From contig NZ_FUID01000073.1 of assembly GCF_900163635.1 (NCBI RefSeq), positions 1 through 34,239 on the forward strand: a stretch of DNA of 34,239 bases. Direction: 5' to 3'. The translations under genes were made by a program, and so were the position numbers. Of the stretch, positions 9,101-16,104 are shown one piece after another; positions within the stretch are counted from its first letter, which is position 1; each line of letters opens with the position of its first letter. The notes under the pieces were generated by a model, which ran no database searches, had not been told where the DNA came from, and saw nothing but the letters and a program-made list of their open reading frames with translations. This DNA comes from Leucobacter sp. 7(1) (GTDB lineage: Bacteria; Actinomycetota; Actinomycetes; Actinomycetales; Microbacteriaceae).

Positions 9101-9714
9101 CAGGGTCAGGCAAAAGCACAATCACGCACCTGGTCGCCCGATTCTGGGACGCTGCCGAGGGAAGCGTGCGGATCGGTGGAGTCGACGTCCGCCAGCTTGG
9201 CGCAGATGCGCTCCTGCGCAGTGTGACCGCGGTGTACCAAGACGTGTTCCTCTTCGACGGCACAGTGCGATCAAACGTACTGATTGGGGCACCCGAAGCG
9301 AGCGAGGATGAATTGGGCACGGCGCTGCGGGCGGCACAGTGCGATTTCGTGTTTGATCTTCCCGCGGGGCTGGACACGGAACTTCGGGAGAATGGGGCCA
9401 TTCTCTCGGGTGGTCAGCGCCAGCGAATCTCGATCGCGCGAGCGCTGTTGAAGAACTCACCGGTGCTGCTGCTCGACGAAGCCGTGGCGTCCGTCGACGC
9501 GGTGACCGAGGCACGAATTCAGGCCGCACTGAGTTCTTTGGCTCGGGGGCGGACGGTGCTCGTTGTCACGCATCGGCTGAGCACAGTGCAGGGAGTCTCG
9601 CACATTGTCGTAATGGATGAGGGGCGTGTCGATGGCATCGGTACGCACGATGAGCTGCTGCAAGTGAGCCCTGCGTACCGAAAGCTCTGGCGCGCCCAAC
9701 ATCGCTCCCGGTAA
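6112..9714 (+). CDS. Fused full-length ABC transporter (TMD-NBD-TMD-NBD)
   Basis: This 1200-residue protein contains two complete half-transporters in one chain. The first nucleotide-binding domain has Walker A GPTGAGKST near residue 377, signature LSGGQRQ near 481, Walker B VVFDEAT near 503 and an H-loop histidine (VAHRLAS). The second has GASGSGKST near 995, LSGGQRQ near 1098, LLLDEA near 1120 and THRLST. Both therefore look catalytically competent. Each is preceded by about six membrane segments, and the first has the GELKKTFSDDVEKLEEGL stretch typical of type IV exporter-fold proteins, including IrtAB/YbtPQ-like siderophore systems. The frame is open from 5971, but the upstream part overlaps the TetR gene, so ATG 6112 is chosen; its ribosome site is weak. 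It is probably drug or metabolite export, or siderophore-related transport, under TetR control. Confidence 0.9.
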   Translation: MRAIDTEVAPHDSRSSIRDFFAEQRWSITAAAGCAVIATAASLVPVVVVFAVATELFVGGTPDPRRIVGYALAGLGGVLLRAACSAAANHLGHHAAYAILRELRLALMRKLDRIPLARVRARTQGELKKTFSDDVEKLEEGLSHGVPDILSAATVPLVTVGLLIAVDWPLGLLTLATLPVVFLILAFGIRAERSNQHAEADATLQLNSAMLSYLRGMRVVRGFVGMRAGATDVLTAIEQSRRAAELPVARGRWPVSCAIAALSLPIVILVPASTMRYLSGDITLPVLVLFVLIGMNVNLPFYRLVGSIAALHWSVSLAQIGIREILAEPEMDIARSPLHPSSFTVEFEGVGLSYGDRVVLSGVSCTLPEGRLTAIVGPTGAGKSTMARLLARFEDPQDGAVRIGGVDVRDMEPGELMRTVVFVQQDDYIFDDSVTENIRLGRPDATDAEVRAAAERASVTEFVATLADGWSTRLGPGGALLSGGQRQRISVARAFLADAPIVVFDEATAYLDADSEAAMNAAMRELSRDRTVVIVAHRLASVAGADQILVVDAARLGGAGTHGELLRENGLYARMWAAYGDTAGWHLEVADTARRVLPEAQPAAEPPVPDPAEATVALGETEARLPRDIAGRGFLRQWRLLLGVRGWGVLLRAGLGRMVWEGVLRAVPIWVVSITLTQAISGMLTVAWSVWAGALLLLALALRSGALAAVHRVNWSNAARSIAELQSLIVTRILRVPLGFFSKFDAGRVTTLVADDVRRLDFQNTPGMLVGVVIQPLVASTVLFALDWRLALAALAGVPLFAACMAWGDRRFRRSAAVLSEAREEAASALLEHVQGAAVLRAYPDAPQARRVTHAVESFWAASVAASVRAAPALTAGAAALELGFVVLILLGAALFAAGSVPAATLLLFLVISLVLYAPLQELGELAGYRRSQQQIVQRIAEVWTAPVLSEPRDPIAPRGAGVVFDRVEFNYEQRQTLRDVSFVAPEGEITALVGASGSGKSTITHLVARFWDAAEGSVRIGGVDVRQLGADALLRSVTAVYQDVFLFDGTVRSNVLIGAPEASEDELGTALRAAQCDFVFDLPAGLDTELRENGAILSGGQRQRISIARALLKNSPVLLLDEAVASVDAVTEARIQAALSSLARGRTVLVVTHRLSTVQGVSHIVVMDEGRVDGIGTHDELLQVSPAYRKLWRAQHRSR

Positions 9715-9792
9715 CGGTGGGGTGGCCGCACGTCTGAGAGACTGTGGGAGGCGTGCCCGGGGAACGTGAGGCGCGTTGCGGAGAGGGAATCG

Positions 9793-10605
9793 GTGCGTGT
9801 TCGAAGGAAGCGTTCCCGTCCGCGAGGACGGGGCGGTGTGTTGCTCGGTTGGGGCACGGTGCTGGGATGTGTGGTCATTGCGGGCGCCGTACTCACCGGT
9901 GCAGTGCTTGGTGCCGATCCGAATAGTGCGGGGCCGCCGGATCACGCGAGTCCGCAACCTACTTTGCACGCATCTATTAACGATCCAGCACCGAGTGCTG
10001 CCGACACCGCGGCCTCAAATACCGGTGTTTCGAGCAATGCGGTGCGTGATCAACTCGCGGGGCTCCGCAGTGTCAGTGGGGTGAGCGCCGCGCCCTATGA
10101 CCGAGCCCGCTTTGGCCAGGCCTGGTTCGACGCGGACCGGAACGGCTGCGATACCCGAAATGATGTCTTGCGACGGGATCTCGTCGACGTTGAGCTGAAG
10201 CCCGGGACGCGGGGGTGCAAGGTACTCGCGGGTCGCCTCGATGACTGGTACAGCGGGACCACCCTCGATTTTGTGGCTGGGCAGCAGACCTCCGAGCGCG
10301 TGCAGATCGACCATGTCGTGCCGCTGTCGTGGGCCTGGAAACACGGCGCTGCGCAGTGGGAATCGGATGCGTTGCGAGCGTTCGCGAACGATCCGGCAAA
10401 TCTCGTTGCGACGTCCGGGCAACAGAACCGGCAGAAGAGCGACTCAGGCCCCGCCGACTGGATGCCCGCGGATGCCACGGCGCACTGCGCGTACGTGGAG
10501 CGGTTCACGGGAGTGCTCGTCGCGTACGAGTTGGGAATCACTGAGCGGGAGCGGGCCGCGATTGACCGGGTGCTCGCTCGCGCTCACTGTGGGGAACAGG
10601 GGTAG
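9793..10605 (+). CDS. Membrane-anchored or secreted HNH endonuclease-like protein
   Basis: The 270-residue protein starts with a very basic N terminus and one hydrophobic segment (about 15-40), then a Ser/Ala/Pro-rich linker to about residue 80, which indicates export. The C-terminal domain carries an HNH-type core: QIDHVVPLSW with D173/H174, then FANDPANL with N203, and GQQNRQKSD with N212 and K215. This pattern matches the DUF1524/HNH family found in many actinobacterial secreted nucleases. C119 and C142, and C232 and C266, could form disulfides outside the cell. The start is GTG 9793, with GAGAGGG 5 bases upstream; an in-frame GTG at 9766 is too close to its purine run. It probably degrades extracellular nucleic acid; the substrate is inferred. 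Confidence 0.8.
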   Translation: MRVRRKRSRPRGRGGVLLGWGTVLGCVVIAGAVLTGAVLGADPNSAGPPDHASPQPTLHASINDPAPSAADTAASNTGVSSNAVRDQLAGLRSVSGVSAAPYDRARFGQAWFDADRNGCDTRNDVLRRDLVDVELKPGTRGCKVLAGRLDDWYSGTTLDFVAGQQTSERVQIDHVVPLSWAWKHGAAQWESDALRAFANDPANLVATSGQQNRQKSDSGPADWMPADATAHCAYVERFTGVLVAYELGITERERAAIDRVLARAHCGEQG

Positions 10606-10617
10606 CTGGCTCACGCA

Positions 10618-10639
10618 TTAGTAAATGTGTGTACACTAA
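10618..10639. promoter_or_regulatory. Promoter/operator of the TetR-reductase operon
   Basis: TTAGT (10618-10622) and ACTAA (10635-10639) form a 22-bp partial dyad that also contains the perfect palindrome GTGTACAC (10629-10636). A -10-like TACACT (10632-10637) ends 6 bases before the ATG at 10644, so the transcript may be leaderless. The core TGTACACT recurs in the promoter of the downstream GrpB-GNAT gene. Confidence 0.5.
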
Positions 10640-10643
10640 CTGC

Positions 10644-11201
10644 ATGGCCAGACCACAACGCGCGAGCGATGAAGAGATCGTCGCCCGAATCGCGCACCAC
10701 CTCGGTACCCGCGAGTGGCCCGCATCGTCGTGGAGCCTTGCCGAAGTGGCGCCCGCTGCGGAGTTGAGCCCGGCCGGACTCGTCAAGCGCTTCGGATCCC
10801 GCACTGGTCTGCTGCGCGCGCTCGGGGAGCACTGGGTTGGGGCGATCCCGAGAGAGCCGCAACTTCCCGACAGGCCGCTTGAAGAACTCCGGCGATTTGC
10901 ACGCGACGGGTTCGCGGCGCCATCAGGGGCCGCGGCGATCGCCGGCCTCACTGATCTGCTTGCGGACCTCGCTGACGACTCGACGCGTGCGGTGCTCCGC
11001 GAAGGGGTGGAACGCCAGCTGCACTACGTCGCACGACTCGTGGAGCACCTCGCACTTCCGCGAACCGGAGACCCGGTGCGGGCCGCGGCCCTGCTGCTGG
11101 ACGCCCTGCACGGCGGACTCGTGCGACGCGCAACCGAGGCGGGCGAGGGTTCCCCAACACCTGACAACACAATCGACGCTTTTTTGGAGTGGTGGACATG
11201 A
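10644..11201 (+). CDS. TetR-family transcriptional regulator
   Basis: The 185-residue protein has a TetR-like N terminus: a first helix (ASDEEIVARIAHHL), then SLAEVAPAAELSPAGLVKRFGSRTGLLRALGEHW as the recognition region and anchor helix. A helical ligand domain follows. ATG 10644 is used because the palindromic promoter ends just before it. The stop codon overlaps the start of the reductase gene (ATGA, 11198-11201), so the two are translationally coupled. It probably represses its own operon and, through the shared TGTACACT core, perhaps the gene at 11858. The ligand is unknown. Confidence 0.82.
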   Translation: MARPQRASDEEIVARIAHHLGTREWPASSWSLAEVAPAAELSPAGLVKRFGSRTGLLRALGEHWVGAIPREPQLPDRPLEELRRFARDGFAAPSGAAAIAGLTDLLADLADDSTRAVLREGVERQLHYVARLVEHLALPRTGDPVRAAALLLDALHGGLVRRATEAGEGSPTPDNTIDAFLEWWT

Positions 11202-11761
11202 CACGTGATCGAAGCTGGACCGGACGCGCGTTCTTGGGGATGAGCTTGGACGGCTTCATCGCCGGGCCGGGCGGGGATCTCACGTTCCTCGAATCCGAGC
11301 CCGGGAAGGGGCGGCACACGGCGACGGGTACCGAACACCCCGCACTCGTGTGGGAGACCTTCTTCCCGCAGATCGACACGCTACTCATGGGGCGGGCTAC
11401 CTATGAGAAAGTGCTGACTTTCGGGGACTGGCCGTTCCCTGGACTGCGGGTCTTTGTTCTCAGTGGGAGCCTTCCGGATGATCAGCCGAACGCGCGAGTG
11501 GTGCGGTCGCTGGCGGAGGCGCAAGACGCGCTCGCCGCAGCCGGCGCGTCGCAGGTGTACGTCGACGGTGGACGCACGGTGCAGGCGTTCCTCGCTGAAG
11601 GATGGCTTGACGAGCTCACGGTCTCGATCCTGCCGATCGTGATCGGTGAGGGGATTCCGCTTTTCGGTCCGGGGGCTCGCGCAGAACTCGCCGTGCGCGG
11701 CGCGCACGTGACCGAAGACGGGCTGACGCGGGTCACGTATGACGTGCTGAGCTCGGAGTAG
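11198..11761 (+). CDS. RibD C-terminal/dihydrofolate reductase-like protein
   Basis: The 187-residue protein has the single-domain fold of RibD_C/DHFR-like reductases: the opening strand FLGMSLDGFIAGPGGDL, the MGRATYEKVL motif of the nucleotide-binding region, FVLSGSLPDD, a VYVDGGRTVQAFL glycine loop and the LPIVIGEGIPLFG C-terminal signature. These proteins bind NADPH and reduce a poorly defined substrate in most bacteria. The start ATG overlaps the TetR stop by four bases. A longer in-frame GTG at 11189 is possible but less likely. Its true substrate is not predictable from sequence. Confidence 0.85.
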   Translation: MTRDRSWTGRAFLGMSLDGFIAGPGGDLTFLESEPGKGRHTATGTEHPALVWETFFPQIDTLLMGRATYEKVLTFGDWPFPGLRVFVLSGSLPDDQPNARVVRSLAEAQDALAAAGASQVYVDGGRTVQAFLAEGWLDELTVSILPIVIGEGIPLFGPGARAELAVRGAHVTEDGLTRVTYDVLSSE

Positions 11762-11803
11762 TTCGAGGGTTCCCCGGACTTTTTCAGGGGCCGCAATCAT
11801 AGT

Positions 11804-11819
11804 CTGTACACTTGTACAG
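11804..11819. promoter_or_regulatory. Perfect palindromic operator before the GrpB-GNAT gene
   Basis: CTGTACA and TGTACAG flank a two-base centre, giving a perfect 7+7 dyad. It contains TACACT and TACAGT, either of which could be a -10 hexamer for the gene at 11858. It shares TGTACACT with the TetR promoter at 10630-10637. That makes the upstream TetR protein a candidate binder. Confidence 0.5.
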
Positions 11820-11857
11820 TTTGCGCTGGATCTGGGCGCACGATCGAGAGGCCCCGC

Positions 11858-13489
11858 ATGAGCGCACGGTTCCCACCCGGCATTGCCGATTTTCGCGATG
11901 GTCAGGCCTCGACGAACCCGTGGGTGGATGGTCCGCCACCGCGCGAACACCTCGCGGTGGGAGCCGCCGACCCCGCCTGGTCGGCGCGCTTCGCGGCGCT
12001 GGCCGCTCGCATCACCGATGCTCTCGGGGCCGTCGCGCGCTCGGTGGAACACGTGGGATCGACCGCGGTTCCCGGGCTCGCAGCTAAAGAGGTCATCGAC
12101 ATTGACCTCTGCGTCGCGGATCCCAGCGACGAGGCGAGCTACGTCCCCGCGCTCACAGCGATCGACTACAGGCTGACGGTGCGTGAGCCGGAGTTTGAGG
12201 AGCATCGTATGCTCCGGCTCGACGAGCCTCGGGTCAACCTTCACGTGACCGGACCCGGCTCCGCCGAGGCGGCACGGCATCTCCTATTCCGGGATTGGCT
12301 CCGGGCACACCCCGCCGAGCGAGAGCTCTATGCTGCCGCGAAGCGGGACGCGGCCGGGACCGACGCGCAGACCGCAATGGCGTACAACGCGCGCAAGACC
12401 GCCGTGGTCCGGGAGATCTACGCGCGCGCCTTTGCGGGTCACGGAATCTCACTTCGCGAACGTGCCCTCGCCCCCGATCACCTGCCGGAGCTTCCGGCCG
12501 AAGCTGGCGGGGAACGCATTACCTGGCGTCCAGTGACGCGGGCCGACGCCGAATTGATCCATCGAGTGAGCGCGGCCGCGGGGCGTATCGATCACCCGAA
12601 TGATCTGTATTCCCTGGAACAGGTGAGGCTGTCGCTCAGCGGGGAACGCTTCACCCTCACAACCGACACCGTGCTCGGCCTGAGTGACGCGGGTGAGCCG
12701 ATCGCGTACGGCGAGGCGCGTCTGGGGGACACCGACACGGACACAATCGAGGTGTCACTCGAGGGCCTCGTTCACCCCGCCTGGCGGGGCCGGGGGATCG
12801 GCACACGGCTACTGGCATGGCAGGAGGCGCGCGCCCGGCAGATCCTCGCGAACTCCGGCGTGGACCTGCCCGCGCTCATCTCGCTCGGCACGCGAGAGGA
12901 AAACGCCCCGAACCGGAGCCTCTACGCGACCGCCGGGTTTTTCCCGGTCCGGTGGTGGATGGAGTTGTGGCGCTCACTCGCCGATCCGGTCGCCGCGCGC
13001 CCCCTGCCAGAGGGTGTGCAGCTCCGCGCGTACACCGCAGAACTGTCCGAGGCTACCCGGCTGGCCGTCAACGACGCGTTCCGCGACCACTGGGGATCCC
13101 GCCCCACCTCGCAGAAGGACTGGGAGGAGGAGCACGCCCTCGAGGACTTTGCGCCCCACCTCTCCCGCCTCGCTGTGGTGGGTGACGGGTCCGCGGCGAA
13201 TCCGATCCGCGTCATCGCTGCGGTGCTCAGCGAGGTCGACGAAGCAGAATGGGAGCTCAATGGGGGGCCGTTCGGCTACATTTCGACAATTGCGGTGATC
13301 CGCGAACGTCGCGGGGAGGGCATCTCCTCGGCGCTGATCCTGGAGACGCTCGCAGCCCTGCGTGAGGCGGGGCTGGAACGCGCGGCGCTCGACGTGGACG
13401 CGGCGAACCCAAGCGGGGCGCTCGGGATGTACACGAAGCTTGGCTTCACGCTTCAGGATCGTTGGGTGACGTACGGGAAGCGGGCATAG
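11858..13489 (+). CDS. GrpB-like nucleotidyltransferase-fold / double GNAT fusion protein
   Basis: This 543-residue protein combines three domains. Residues about 30-200 match the GrpB (UPF0157) family of nucleotidyltransferase fold, with the typical VEHVGSTAVPGL and IDIDL stretches (63-84) and a later LHV strand. Residues about 220-360 form a first GNAT domain with the acetyl-CoA loop HPAWRGRGIGTRLL near 305. Residues about 375-543 form a second GNAT domain (ISTIAVIRERRGEGISSALI near 474, then NPSGALGMYTKLGF). GAGAGG lies six bases before the ATG. GrpB proteins occur alone or fused to other domains; the double GNAT half recalls mycothiol synthase architecture, but I would not assign that function. 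The substrate is unknown. Confidence 0.85.
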   Translation: MSARFPPGIADFRDGQASTNPWVDGPPPREHLAVGAADPAWSARFAALAARITDALGAVARSVEHVGSTAVPGLAAKEVIDIDLCVADPSDEASYVPALTAIDYRLTVREPEFEEHRMLRLDEPRVNLHVTGPGSAEAARHLLFRDWLRAHPAERELYAAAKRDAAGTDAQTAMAYNARKTAVVREIYARAFAGHGISLRERALAPDHLPELPAEAGGERITWRPVTRADAELIHRVSAAAGRIDHPNDLYSLEQVRLSLSGERFTLTTDTVLGLSDAGEPIAYGEARLGDTDTDTIEVSLEGLVHPAWRGRGIGTRLLAWQEARARQILANSGVDLPALISLGTREENAPNRSLYATAGFFPVRWWMELWRSLADPVAARPLPEGVQLRAYTAELSEATRLAVNDAFRDHWGSRPTSQKDWEEEHALEDFAPHLSRLAVVGDGSAANPIRVIAAVLSEVDEAEWELNGGPFGYISTIAVIRERRGEGISSALILETLAALREAGLERAALDVDAANPSGALGMYTKLGFTLQDRWVTYGKRA

Positions 13490-13508
13490 CGGAGCGCCGG
13501 GGGTATCG

Positions 13509-14288
13509 CTAGCCGCCGTAGAGCTCGTAGCTGTCGCGGCTCACGAAAAAGCCGCGGCCGGTTGTCTCGCTCTCGCACGTGAGCCCCTCAAACGCCGAGT
13601 GGCAGCGGAACCCGGCTTCGGAGATCGCGGTGCCGTACTCAAAGACAGGCACCCCGGGTGGGGATTGTTGCCCGGTTGCCACGAGATACATGTACGTGGC
13701 ACCGCCACGGCAGTTCCCGTACAGGCTCTTGCCGTCCGAGATCGCGATGTTGCCGCCGTGGTGACCGATCGTCCCACAGTCGACGCTCGCGGAATCTGCG
13801 GGTGCCGGATCCGGGTACACCCCCAGCTCGCAGCTCACACCGGCGAGCCCAGTGAGCCCCAGCGCCGGCGGGGTGCTGAGGCCCGGCGGGGCCGTTGAGT
13901 TGAGCGCCCCTGCGATGACGCAGTAGATGTTGCCACTGGGGGTCAGGAATCGCACCGCCCCGTCAGCGCTACGGAAGCTGTCGGCGGCGAGGTAGGTTCC
14001 GGTCACGCGCCCGACGGGGGCACGGGCGGAGGCGGGATCCGGCGCTGGATCAGGGGTCGGATCGGGCACCGCCGGATCGGGCACGGTCGATTCGGGCACG
14101 GTCGATTCGGGCACGGCGGATTCGGAAGCTCTCGGCGCGTTCGTGCCCTGATCCGCTGGGGTGACGTTCACCACAGGGAAGCTGACGCAGCCGGCCAGGG
14201 CGAATACCGCAATGGCGGTGACCCCAAGCTGGGCGAGGCGAGTGCGCGGCTGACGAAGAGCGTGGGAGGCCCGCAAAATGGTGAACAT
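13509..14288 (-). CDS. Secreted lipoprotein of unknown function
   Basis: The 259-residue protein has a signal peptide ending in the lipobox ALAGC, with the lipidated cysteine at residue 34. A Ser/Pro/Glu-rich spacer follows, containing repeated VPEST/VPDPA-like pentapeptides and a PDPAPDPA tract, and then a compact domain with six cysteines, probably three disulfides. I do not recognise the domain. It ends 19 bases from the convergent GNAT fusion gene and sits in the same direction as the GntR gene upstream. It is probably anchored on the outer face of the membrane. Confidence 0.75.
   Translation of the reverse strand: MFTILRASHALRQPRTRLAQLGVTAIAVFALAGCVSFPVVNVTPADQGTNAPRASESAVPESTVPESTVPDPAVPDPTPDPAPDPASARAPVGRVTGTYLAADSFRSADGAVRFLTPSGNIYCVIAGALNSTAPPGLSTPPALGLTGLAGVSCELGVYPDPAPADSASVDCGTIGHHGGNIAISDGKSLYGNCRGGATYMYLVATGQQSPPGVPVFEYGTAISEAGFRCHSAFEGLTCESETTGRGFFVSRDSYELYGG
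14062..14121 (-). repeat. Four 15-bp tandem repeats in the lipoprotein spacer
   Basis: Four in-frame 15-base units start at 14062, 14077, 14092 and 14107. The second and third are identical and the others differ at a few bases. They encode the VPEST/VPDPA pentapeptide tract, a place where spacer length could vary between strains. Confidence 0.75.
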
Positions 14289-14388
14289 ACGGCGAGACTA
14301 TGGGCTTGCCTGGCACAACGCACGGGTGAGCGGAGTCCGGAAATTCCGGGGGTTCCGGGGACGCTTCGGAAGGTCCGCGTCAGTGCAC

Positions 14389-14436
14389 CTCGTACCGAAC
14401 CTCGCACCGACTCTCGCGCCAAACCGCGTGCCGAAC
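14389..14436. repeat. Four degenerate 12-bp tandem repeats
   Basis: Four consecutive 12-base units resembling CTCGyACCGAAC start at 14389, 14401, 14413 and 14425, in the 160-base gap between the GntR and lipoprotein genes. The same gap contains the palindrome CCGGAAATTCCGG (14337-14349). No gene covers the repeats. Confidence 0.5.
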
Positions 14437-14448
14437 TGACAGTGACGC

Positions 14449-14853
14449 TCAGCCTCTCGCTCGAAACGCATCGCGCAGCAGTTCGTGCGCACGCTCGGGC
14501 GCGAGCCCGAGCTCGATGATCCTGTCAGCGAAGCCCTGGGCAGCCGCGCGGGCCGCCGGTTCGCCGAGCGCATCGAGGCTCACGAATGTGCCCGCGCGGC
14601 CCCGCCCCTCGGCAATCCCGTCCTCTTCGAGCGCACGATACGCGCTCGCCACGGTGTTCGCTGCGAGTCCCGTCGCTGCGGCGAGCGCGCGCACGGTCGG
14701 CAGCCGCTCTCCGGGCAGGATGCTTCCCGCGCGGATCCCGTTCAGGACGTGGGCGCGGAGCTGCTGATATGGCGGATCCGGCAGCGCGGGATCGCTTCGG
14801 AAGTCAATGACTGCTGAGTGGTGCGCGTCGTCGCGCGTTGCGAAATCGGTCAC
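14449..14853 (-). CDS. Short GntR-family (YtrA-like) transcriptional regulator
   Basis: The 134-residue protein has a full GntR winged helix (PPYQQLRAHVLNGIRAGSIL, PGERLPTVRALAAATGLAANTVASAYRALEEDG) and only a short helical tail, as in the YtrA subfamily. YtrA genes usually precede ABC transporter genes. Here no transporter is adjacent: the neighbours are a lipoprotein downstream and a divergent GNAT acetyltransferase, so its target is unclear. Confidence 0.85.
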   Translation of the reverse strand: MTDFATRDDAHHSAVIDFRSDPALPDPPYQQLRAHVLNGIRAGSILPGERLPTVRALAAATGLAANTVASAYRALEEDGIAEGRGRAGTFVSLDALGEPAARAAAQGFADRIIELGLAPERAHELLRDAFRARG

Positions 14854-15046
14854 GGGCCCAGCCTAACCGTGCACCGCCTCGGGGCGCTGTTCCTCGCGAG
14901 GGTGCGAGTGAGAGTAACGCTGTGCGGGTTTTTGTGTGGCCGTTACTTGCGTGTCCGAGGTGCGGAACGTGCCACACTGCTCAAGTTGGGAACACGGCGG
15001 TCGCCGGATCCCGCACACACACAGGAAACCCCGAGAGGACACGAAC

Positions 15047-15514
15047 ATGACTGAACGCCCCACCCCGACGGTTCGCCCGCTGACCCCGGCAGATGAGCCG
15101 CGCTGGCGCGAGCTGTTCCGCGCGTACCGGGAGTTCTACAGGCTCGAAGCGTCCGAGGAGGTCGTGTCGCGCACGCTGAGCTGGCTGTTGGATCCCGCGC
15201 ACGAGTGCGAAGCCCTCGTCGCTGAGGTCTCGGGAGAAGTCGTCGGCTTTGCGCACCACCGTCGGATGCCGTGCCCGTCGCTCGCAACGGATGTGACGTT
15301 CTTGGATGACCTGTTCACGGAGCCGGAGTCGCGCGGTGCTGGCGTGGGGCGCGCCCTCATTGGCCGGCTCACGGACCTGGCGCACGAGCAGGGTCGCACG
15401 TTTGTGCAGTGGGCCACGGCGGCCGATAACCTGCAGGCACAGGCGCTGTACAACACGCTCGCGACGCGGACAAGCTGGGTGACGTACGAGGCGGCACCGA
15501 CCGTGGCCGCGTAA
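15047..15514 (+). CDS. GNAT-family N-acetyltransferase
   Basis: This is a single GNAT domain of 155 residues. It opens with TVRPLTPADEPRWRELFRAY, has a central strand VVGFAHH, and then the acetyl-CoA-binding segment FTEPESRGAGVGRALIGRL with the R/Q-x-x-G-x-G/A pattern. The C-terminal NLQAQALYNTLATRTSWVTY is also typical. The frame is open from 14936, but ATG 15047 has GAGAGGAC upstream and starts the domain, so it is preferred. The substrate is unknown. It converges with the signal peptidase gene 26 bases away. Confidence 0.85.
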   Translation: MTERPTPTVRPLTPADEPRWRELFRAYREFYRLEASEEVVSRTLSWLLDPAHECEALVAEVSGEVVGFAHHRRMPCPSLATDVTFLDDLFTEPESRGAGVGRALIGRLTDLAHEQGRTFVQWATAADNLQAQALYNTLATRTSWVTYEAAPTVAA

Positions 15515-15540
15515 GGAGCGTGTGGCGCAGGATCCGGCGC

Positions 15541-16104
15541 TCACTGGCGAAATAGCTTGAGTGCCGGGTCCGGGTCCGGGTCCGGGATGTGATCTCGCGC
15601 TTGCCCTGGGAACAGGAAAAAGAGCAGGAGTACACACGCGATCGCGATTCCGATGAGGACGCCCGCGCGGGTCTGCAAGAGTGACGCCCCGAACCCCAAG
15701 AGGGGGATGTGGAACAGGGTGATATGTGCGTCGCGAATCGTGTAGGGCCGAGGATCGTCGCTTGTATTGGCATCCCCACGCATCGTCATCTCATACACCC
15801 CAGCATCGCTCTCGAGCTCGGTGATCTCGCGAACGCGGTGCGTGACCAGTCCATCACCGCTTGGTCGCGGTGTGGTGATCACGTCTCCCACCTGTATTTC
15901 CGGACCTGAGATCGGCCGTGTGACAAGGAGTGAGCCCGTGGGGATTCCCGGCTCCATTGAGCCTGAAATGACGTTGTGTGGCCGGACGTCGTATACCAAC
16001 GATGCGGTGAATACGAGAATGCTGATCAGACCGAGCGCAGCAGCAACGTTGAGCACAACCGAGCGAGCTACGCGATATGTTCGGACGAACATGTCCCCAG
16101 TCAC
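15541..16104 (-). CDS. ER-type (SipW-like) signal peptidase I
   Basis: The 187-residue membrane protease has an N-terminal anchor (about 15-38), the catalytic serine S49 in ISGSMEPGIPTGS, and a histidine, H89 (LVTHRVREI), where ordinary bacterial type I peptidases carry lysine. Asp111 in MRGDANTSDDP completes the S-H-D layout known for SipW and eukaryotic/archaeal signal peptidases. A second membrane helix lies near 143-167 with a short basic/acidic tail. It is the last gene of the surface-protein operon and its ATG overlaps the stop of the TasA-like gene before it (ATGA). Its likely role is to cleave the signal peptides of the TasA-like and RCC1-like proteins encoded upstream. Confidence 0.9.
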   Translation of the reverse strand: MTGDMFVRTYRVARSVVLNVAAALGLISILVFTASLVYDVRPHNVISGSMEPGIPTGSLLVTRPISGPEIQVGDVITTPRPSGDGLVTHRVREITELESDAGVYEMTMRGDANTSDDPRPYTIRDAHITLFHIPLLGFGASLLQTRAGVLIGIAIACVLLLFFLFPGQARDHIPDPDPDPALKLFRQ

